The notes beneath the pieces were generated by a model. It was not told where the DNA came from, did no database searches, and saw only the letters and a program-made list of their open reading frames with translations. Made by a program: the position numbers and the translations under genes. Source: a bacterium UBA3756 (GTDB lineage Bacteria > Bacteroidota > Bacteroidia > Bacteroidales > Bacteroidaceae). From it: a DNA stretch of 11,605 bases. Each line of letters starts with the position of its first letter. The stretch's first letter is position 1. Shown here one piece after another: positions 6,522-11,605 of this stretch. Location of the stretch: assembly GCA_002371695.1 (NCBI GenBank), contig DFGG01000022.1, positions 1 to 11,605 on the forward strand. The letters are read 5' to 3'.

Positions 6522-6554
6522 AAATACTGTTACTTTATTTGTTTTAGTTATTAA

Positions 6555-6968
6555 TTAATCATCAATCCGAAAAGAGATACCTTGCTGCACCTTGTCGCGG
6601 AAGAGCCACAAGAGCAAGTAGTAAGGCACAAGGGAGCCAAGCGCAGCAACAGCAGCAAGCCCCTCATTGCCAGTGAATTGCAAGGCTACGAGCAGGACAA
6701 CCACAAGTATCAGGAAAGGAAGTCCGAAACCCAGCAGTAGCGCGCGATTGGCCACAGCCTTCGATGCCGAGACGACAACTTCCTGCCCCACTCTGTATGC
6801 TGTACTATCTGCACAAATGACATCAACAACCTTCACCTTCGACTCAGCGGCATTACAATGACTAGCCACCTTGCAGGCAGCACATGCTGACGTCTGGACA
6901 ATACGCACCTTGATATTCTCGCCCAGAATGCTGTCGATAATGCCCGAATGGGATATTTTTTCACTCAT
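6555..6968 (-). CDS. rseC: RseC/MucC-family protein, first gene of the rnf operon
   Basis: The 137 residues fit the RseC family (SoxR-reducing system protein). In E. coli RseC acts with the Rsx complex to keep SoxR reduced, and lies in the sigma-E locus; here it leads the rnf operon, an arrangement seen in many Bacteroidota. Seen: a short N-terminal soluble part with SGIIDSILGENIKVRI (8-23), a cysteine cluster C29, C32 and C38 (SACAACKVASHC) able to bind metal or act in redox, then two membrane helices at about 76-98 and 103-123 and a short charged tail. It lies about 20 nt downstream of the predicted transcription start. Whether it assembles, matures or reduces Rnf here cannot be told; no SoxR gene is in view. 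Confidence 0.9.
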   Translation of the reverse strand: MSEKISHSGIIDSILGENIKVRIVQTSACAACKVASHCNAAESKVKVVDVICADSTAYRVGQEVVVSASKAVANRALLLGFGLPFLILVVVLLVALQFTGNEGLAAVAALGSLVPYYLLLWLFRDKVQQGISFRIDD

Positions 6969-6996
6969 TGATTTGTCAAGTAGACCTTACAATTTG

Positions 6997-7027
6997 CAAA
7001 GGTACTACATATTTATTAAATTACAAA
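6997..7027 (-). promoter_or_regulatory. Bacteroidota-type promoter of the rseC-rnf operon
   Basis: On the minus strand TTTG (7027-7024) and TACCTTTG (7004-6997) are separated by 19 nt, matching the -33/-7 consensus of the phylum's primary sigma factor. The start site should lie near 6990, leaving a leader of about 20 nt before the rseC ATG, too short for a riboswitch. No other promoter of this quality is apparent before rnfA. Confidence 0.8.
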
Positions 7028-7087
7028 CGAAATAGGAGAAAATTTTTCGAAATTGACTCGTAATCGTTTGCAAGACCAGCCAGTGTC

Positions 7088-7744
7088 CTACTGCTGCTCA
7101 GAAGTCTCGTAGTCAATCGATTCTGTCTCCGAGAACTTACGCGACATATCGATATGATAGACCTTCTGTGCCTCAGCCTTGTACTTGCCAGTATAATCAG
7201 TGAGCCTCACTTCGTAATCGCTGGTGATGACGAAATCCTGGATCAGCTTGTCCTCAGGCAGGGCCTCATCGTCGAGTTCCTTCTCAGCCTTGCTGGTAGC
7301 ATAGAGACACAGCTTGTCGACAGGCATATAGTCAGTATCGAGCGAATACAGCCACAGTGAATAAAGGCCGTCGCCCTCATCGGCAGCCAGGATCATCAGG
7401 CGTGTACCGGCACTCTCGGGCAGTGCGATGGCCTTGGGGTCGGTACGCCCCTCGAAGTTCATAAAGCGCACCAGTTCATAAGGTACCGACTTGTAGTTGG
7501 GCAGATACTTGACATAATCGGCAGAATAGCGGATGGGCAAGGGCTGCAGGTTCAGACTATCGAAGAACAGCTGGATGGGACTGACATCCGTATCGAGACG
7601 GATGCCCTGAGCCTCAAGTCTCTCCACAGCCTCGACCTTTGCGATGCTGTCGAGCTTCTGCTGGAGCTGTCCGGACGACATCTTGTTGCCACAAGCCACT
7701 AAGGCCAGTACCAATGACGAGAAGATAACTAACTTAGTACTCAT
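7088..7744 (-). CDS. Putative lipoprotein of unknown function
   Basis: I do not recognise a family. The first 17 residues form a lipoprotein signal peptide ending in the lipobox L15-V-A-C18, so a mature protein of about 200 residues should be lipid-anchored in the envelope. Residues about 24-45 (LQQKLDSIAKVEAVERLEAQ) look like a short amphipathic helix or coiled coil. The rest is mixed alpha/beta in appearance and acidic, with segments such as YELVRFMNFEGR and DGLYSLWLYSLDTDY, and no catalytic motif I can name. Its ATG overlaps the stop of the glycoside-hydrolase-like gene (ATGA, 7741-7744), with a GAAGG-type site just before it, so the two proteins are probably made together and may act together at the cell surface or periplasm. 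No clear terminator follows. Confidence 0.8.
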   Translation of the reverse strand: MSTKLVIFSSLVLALVACGNKMSSGQLQQKLDSIAKVEAVERLEAQGIRLDTDVSPIQLFFDSLNLQPLPIRYSADYVKYLPNYKSVPYELVRFMNFEGRTDPKAIALPESAGTRLMILAADEGDGLYSLWLYSLDTDYMPVDKLCLYATSKAEKELDDEALPEDKLIQDFVITSDYEVRLTDYTGKYKAEAQKVYHIDMSRKFSETESIDYETSEQQ

Positions 7745-9225
7745 AACTTCACCTTCTTCTTGACAGGCTTGCTCTCCGACTGCAGACGATTCAGGGCAGT
7801 GATCACATACGTCACCTTCTCGCGCCCGTCATTGTAGGGTAGCTTACAGAAATTACGATCTGTGATGGTCACGATCTTGGAGGGATCGCTGATATCAACT
7901 TTCTCACCCTTGTTGAATCGATAGACCACATATCTGACGGCTTCATCACGCCAGCTTTTCGAGGAGGGAGTCGTCCAGAACAGGATATAGCCATCTTCCG
8001 TCCACACGGGCTTCACCTTGCGTACCTTCTTGGGAGTCTTGTCATCGATGAATGTCATCTCGGGCAACAAAGCCGGATAGCGCCAATAGTGGGTACGCAA
8101 GGCCGTACCGTAGTTGCCTATATTATCCACAGCAGCCTTAGCGTACCAAAGCACGGATCCCTTCACGCCAGGCAGCTGACGGTGCAGGTTCATCTTGGCA
8201 GGCAGCTGGTGCATATTGGGATTCTTGAGGTCGGCATGCTTGACGGTGCGCTCCACATCTTCGCCGATGACCAGAGGACGACCTGAAGCATGCTGGTTCC
8301 ACCAGCGGATCAGTGTCTCATAGTCGGCGGCCTTGTGGCCTATCTCCCAATAGATCTGAGGCACATTGTAGTCGAGCCATCCGTTGTTCACCCACAGGAG
8401 GATATCTGCATAAAGGTCATCGTAGTTCTGAGTGCCATTGGTATTGCTACCTATAGGAGAACTCTTCTTATTGCGGTAAATTCCGAAGGGCGAGATACCC
8501 ACCTTCACCCAAGGCTTGGCCTCGTGAATGGTCTTGTAGAACTGCTCGATGAAGAGATTGACATTATAGCGCCGCCAGTCGCCGATATCCTTGATGCCAT
8601 TGTTGAACTGCCTAAACTGCTCAGCATCGGGTATGGTCTCACCCTTGACGGGATAAGGATAGAAGTAGTCGTCCATATGAATACCATCGACATCATAGCG
8701 CGTGACGATATCCCTGCCAACCTCACAGATATAATCGCGATTCTCAGCGATACCGGGGTTGAGTATGAACAGGTCGTCGTAAGTGAAGCAGTTCATCGGC
8801 TTGCGTACGGCGATATGGCTAGCTGCGAGCTGTTTGGTCGTCTTAGTCTTGGCGCGATAGGGATTGATCCAGGCATGCAGTTCCATTCCGCGCTTATGAC
8901 ACTCGGTGATCATCCACTGCAAGGGATCCCAGTACGGACTGGGGGCCACGCCCTGCTTACCCGTCAGGAAACGGCTCCAGGGCTCAAGTTTGCTCTCATA
9001 GAGGGCATCGCACTCAGGACGTACCTGAAAGATGATCACGTTCACTCCGTCCTTCTTTAATTCATCGAGCTGGTAGGCAAGAGTCTGTTGCATCTTTTGC
9101 GTACCCATGCCCTGGAACTGTCCATTGACACACTGAATCCAAGCACCGCGGAACTCCCGCTTCTGTGCACTGACCGCAAAGGACAGCAGCAGCGCCAAGC
9201 CCAAAAATAATGTCTTCTTTGTCAT
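7741..9225 (-). CDS. Secreted glycoside-hydrolase-like protein, GHL10 / DUF187 family (YngK/DigH-like)
   Basis: The 494-residue protein belongs to the GHL10 family, a TIM-barrel related to glycoside hydrolases. The E. coli member DigH (YddW) cleaves peptide-free (denuded) peptidoglycan glycan strands at the division site; the substrate here is not proven. Seen: a signal peptide 1-20 (cleavage likely AVSA|QK), the opening strand EFRGAWI (24-30), QVRPECDALY (67-76), HAWINPYR (117-124), DGIHMDDYFYPYP (180-192) with the acidic pair D185-D186, GISPFGIYR (243-251) and PQIYWE (289-294). These are the family's conserved barrel-end segments, suggesting an active fold. A C-terminal part from about 403 resembles a fibronectin type III domain. 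There is no lipobox, so the product should be periplasmic or exported. It starts 13 nt after metH. Confidence 0.92.
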   Translation of the reverse strand: MTKKTLFLGLALLLSFAVSAQKREFRGAWIQCVNGQFQGMGTQKMQQTLAYQLDELKKDGVNVIIFQVRPECDALYESKLEPWSRFLTGKQGVAPSPYWDPLQWMITECHKRGMELHAWINPYRAKTKTTKQLAASHIAVRKPMNCFTYDDLFILNPGIAENRDYICEVGRDIVTRYDVDGIHMDDYFYPYPVKGETIPDAEQFRQFNNGIKDIGDWRRYNVNLFIEQFYKTIHEAKPWVKVGISPFGIYRNKKSSPIGSNTNGTQNYDDLYADILLWVNNGWLDYNVPQIYWEIGHKAADYETLIRWWNQHASGRPLVIGEDVERTVKHADLKNPNMHQLPAKMNLHRQLPGVKGSVLWYAKAAVDNIGNYGTALRTHYWRYPALLPEMTFIDDKTPKKVRKVKPVWTEDGYILFWTTPSSKSWRDEAVRYVVYRFNKGEKVDISDPSKIVTITDRNFCKLPYNDGREKVTYVITALNRLQSESKPVKKKVKL

Positions 9226-9238
9226 ATCTGAATCCTAA

Positions 9239-11605
9239 TTAATTATCTTTCCACAGGTCTTGCCTGTTTTTTCTGGCCTCGTCGATCGACAACAGTTGTT
9301 GCTGCTCCTGATGATATGCCTCGCGAAGGCGCGAATACTTGTCATCGAGTTCACGCTCCACCGTGGGTACTTCGCTCATCAGTCTCGAAGCCACCAGTGC
9401 ATTCTGAGAGGCGTCCTTCATCCACACCACAGGACCACCATAGACAGGTGCAATCTTCAGGGCCACATGGAGTTCGCTGGTAGTGGCTCCGCCAATCATG
9501 ATGGGTATGCTGAGATGAGCCTTGCGGAGTTCCTGGGCTACGTGCACCATCTCCTCGAGGCTCGGCGTGATCAGGCCGCTGAGGCCAATCATATCTACAC
9601 TCTCCTCTTTCGCTTTTCGGACTATCTGCTCTGCAGGAACCATCACTCCCATGTCGATGACCTCGTAGCCATTGCATGCCATCACCACGGCAACGATGTT
9701 CTTGCCGATATCATGAACGTCGCCCTTGACAGTAGCCAACAACACCTTTCCAGCAGAAGAGCTCTCCGACTTTTCCGCTTCGATATAAGGTTTGAGGATA
9801 CTGACGGCCTGCTTCATCGTACGGGCAGTCTTGACAACCTGTGGCAGGAACATCTTCCCTTCGCCAAACAATTTCCCTACGGTATTCATGCCAGCCATGA
9901 GTGGACCTTCGATGATATCTACTGCGTGGGGGTATTTCTTTAGTGCCTCTGTCAGGTCTTCTTCCAGATGTTCGCTTACACCCTTTACCAAAGCCTGGGA
10001 GAGACGGTCTTCAAGGGAAAGTCGGGAAGAAGAATGGGAGGAGGCAGATGAGGGTTGAGGTGCTGCAGCTTTCTGCACCTCTGCTCGCCGGGCAATCTCT
10101 TCGGCAAGGGCTATCAGACGGTCGGAGACATCGCTGCGACGATGCAGGATAACATCCTCGATAATCTCAAGTTGTTCTTGAGGGATATCAGAATAAGTCA
10201 CTTTCGTCGAAGGATTTACAATGCCGAAATCCATTCCTGCACGAATGGCGTGATATAGGAATACTGCATGCATCGACTCACGGATATAGTTATTGCCCCT
10301 GAACGAGAAACTCAAGTTACTCACGCCTCCACTGACATGAGCCCCAGGGAGATGCTTGCGTATCCACTCTGTAGCACGGATGAAGTCGGCAGCATAGGCA
10401 TCATGTTCCTCCATTCCAGTAGCAACAGCCAGGATGTTTGGGTCAAAAATGATATCGAGTGGGTTCATACCCACCTGTTCTGTCAGAATACGATAGGCTC
10501 TGGCAGCTATCTCTATGCGACGCTCATAAGTGGTGGCCTGCCCCTTTTCATCGAAGCACATCACCACGACAGCAGCTCCATGCCGCATCACATCAAGGGC
10601 ATGCTCAACAAACTTTGTCTCGCCTTCCTTCAGAGATATTGAATTGACGATGCTCTTCCCCTGCACACACTTCAATCCTGCACAGACGACTTCCCAGTCG
10701 GAGGAGTCGATCATGACAGGGACACGGGCGATATCTGGTTCAGCTGCTATCATATTAAGGAATGTCTGCATCTCCGTCTTGGCATCGAGCAGGCCATCGT
10801 CCATATTAATGTCTATCACCAGCGCGCCGTCCTCTACTTGTTTACGGGCAATGGAGATGGCCTCGCTGTAATTCTTTTCCTTGACAAGGCGTAGGAACTT
10901 TCGGGAACCAGCCACGTTGCAACGCTCGCCTACGTTTACAAACTGTACCTCGTGGGTTACATCGAGCAAATCCAGTCCCGAGAGCCACATCGTGTCGGTC
11001 TTCCCGACTGGTTGGTGAGGTCTCTTGCCTTCCACCAATGGTGCATAAAGCCGGATAAACTCATCAGTCGTGCCACAGCACCCACCAATGATATTCACCA
11101 GTTGCTCATCCACCAGTTCTCCGATCTTGGGAGCCATCGTCTGAGCCGACTCATCATAAAGTCCCATCGCGTTAGGCAGACCAGCGTTAGGATAGCAACT
11201 AATATAATAAGGAGCCCTTCTGGCCAGTTCCCGGAGATAGGGCTTCATCTGCGTGGCGCCAAACGAACAGTTCAGGCCAATGGAGAATATCGGATAGGTG
11301 CTGACAGATGCCAGGAATGCATCCAGTGTCTGTCCTGAGAGGGTACGGCCTGCAAGGTCACTGATAGTCACACTAAGCATGATGGGCAGGAGAACTCCCC
11401 GGGAGTCCATGACCCTCATGGCAGCATCGATGGCACACTTGGCATTCAGTGAGTCGAAGATGGTCTCTATCAGCAGGGCATCCACCCCACCCTCTATCAG
11501 TCCGTCAACCTGTTCCATATAGGCATCCAGAAGCTGGTCGTAGGTGATGTCGCGAATACCGGGATTGCTTACGTCAGGCGACATCGAGAGGGTCTTGTTA
11601 GTAGG
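9239..11605 (-). CDS. metH: Cobalamin-dependent methionine synthase MetH, 5' end outside the window, no activation domain
   Basis: MetH moves a methyl group from methyltetrahydrofolate through cobalamin to homocysteine, making methionine in the cytoplasm. 788 residues are visible; the frame is open to the right edge, and about 130 N-terminal residues are probably missing. Residue numbers count from the ATG at 11584, an internal Met. The homocysteine domain has zinc ligands C106 (GLNCSFGA) and C169-C170 (GGCCGTT). The pterin domain follows ([11 protein letters not shown] 220-230, [11 protein letters not shown] 258-268, [15 protein letters not shown] 381-395), then a Ser/Ala-rich linker (507-522), the cobalamin cap, and the B12 domain with GDVHDIGK (621-628; H624 is the cobalt ligand) and GGATTSELH. 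The protein stops after [16 protein letters not shown], where the AdoMet-binding activation domain would begin; that domain is absent. Confidence 0.97.
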   Translation of the reverse strand, partial: PTNKTLSMSPDVSNPGIRDITYDQLLDAYMEQVDGLIEGGVDALLIETIFDSLNAKCAIDAAMRVMDSRGVLLPIMLSVTISDLAGRTLSGQTLDAFLASVSTYPIFSIGLNCSFGATQMKPYLRELARRAPYYISCYPNAGLPNAMGLYDESAQTMAPKIGELVDEQLVNIIGGCCGTTDEFIRLYAPLVEGKRPHQPVGKTDTMWLSGLDLLDVTHEVQFVNVGERCNVAGSRKFLRLVKEKNYSEAISIARKQVEDGALVIDINMDDGLLDAKTEMQTFLNMIAAEPDIARVPVMIDSSDWEVVCAGLKCVQGKSIVNSISLKEGETKFVEHALDVMRHGAAVVVMCFDEKGQATTYERRIEIAARAYRILTEQVGMNPLDIIFDPNILAVATGMEEHDAYAADFIRATEWIRKHLPGAHVSGGVSNLSFSFRGNNYIRESMHAVFLYHAIRAGMDFGIVNPSTKVTYSDIPQEQLEIIEDVILHRRSDVSDRLIALAEEIARRAEVQKAAAPQPSSASSHSSSRLSLEDRLSQALVKGVSEHLEEDLTEALKKYPHAVDIIEGPLMAGMNTVGKLFGEGKMFLPQVVKTARTMKQAVSILKPYIEAEKSESSSAGKVLLATVKGDVHDIGKNIVAVVMACNGYEVIDMGVMVPAEQIVRKAKEESVDMIGLSGLITPSLEEMVHVAQELRKAHLSIPIMIGGATTSELHVALKIAPVYGGPVVWMKDASQNALVASRLMSEVPTVERELDDKYSRLREAYHQEQQQLLSIDEARKNRQDLWKDN

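Noticed and set aside
4735..6554. Long plus-strand open frames opposite rnfC and rnfB (about 301 and 306 codons)
   Set aside because: They are exact shadows of rnfC and rnfB, lack ribosome binding sites and recognisable motifs, and are low-complexity in the way antisense frames of conserved genes usually are.
6969..7087. Terminator between the lipoprotein gene and rseC
   Set aside because: Only weak, short complementary words are present, with no stem followed by a U-run; read-through into rseC cannot be excluded.
8290..9060. Plus-strand open frame of 256 codons opposite the GHL10 gene
   Set aside because: The minus-strand frame carries all family motifs and a signal peptide; the plus frame has neither start signals nor similarity I recognise.
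9226..9300. A frameshift or early stop truncating metH
   Set aside because: No activation-domain coding sequence follows in any frame; the next gene starts 13 nt later. The short form looks genuine.

Overview
The window is a stretch of chromosome from a member of the Bacteroidota, most likely a Prevotella-type organism. The evidence is two promoters of the TTTG / TAnnTTTG (-33/-7) type specific to this phylum, the gene order rseC-rnfBCDGEA, an Rpn/PD-(D/E)XK transposase-like gene with a GMxKGMxQ tail, and several start codons without a clear Shine-Dalgarno site. The phylum is well supported; the genus is a guess from general resemblance. Every gene I can support lies on the minus strand, so transcription runs from high to low coordinates.

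Right part (11605 to 7088): the 3' portion of metH (cobalamin-dependent methionine synthase, cut by the window edge), a secreted GHL10/DigH-like glycoside hydrolase 13 nt downstream, and a small lipoprotein of unknown function that overlaps the hydrolase stop by 4 nt (ATGA). These three look like one transcript. The metH product stops where the reactivation domain would normally begin.

Middle part (7027 to 1279): a clear promoter, then rseC, rnfB, rnfC, rnfD, rnfG, rnfE and rnfA, closed by a strong rho-independent terminator. This is a complete Rnf complex: ferredoxin enters at RnfB, NAD(H) binds RnfC, covalent FMN sits on RnfD and RnfG, and RnfA/RnfE form the paired membrane core with the intramembrane iron ligands. 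It couples ferredoxin:NAD+ electron transfer to ion pumping. The flavin transferase ApbE needed to load RnfD and RnfG is not in the window.

Left part (1278 to 1): a spacer of roughly 560 bases with no gene, holding two unexplained repeat clusters (985-1044 and 1111-1189), then the promoter and first 261 codons of an Rpn-family nuclease gene that runs off the left edge through a run of 12-bp tandem repeats.

Most of the window is conserved housekeeping sequence and I see no new defence or mobile system. The points most worth checking are a second, perfect flavinylation consensus in the RnfG tail alongside a degenerate one at the usual site, the missing MetH activation domain, and the repeat clusters in the spacer.
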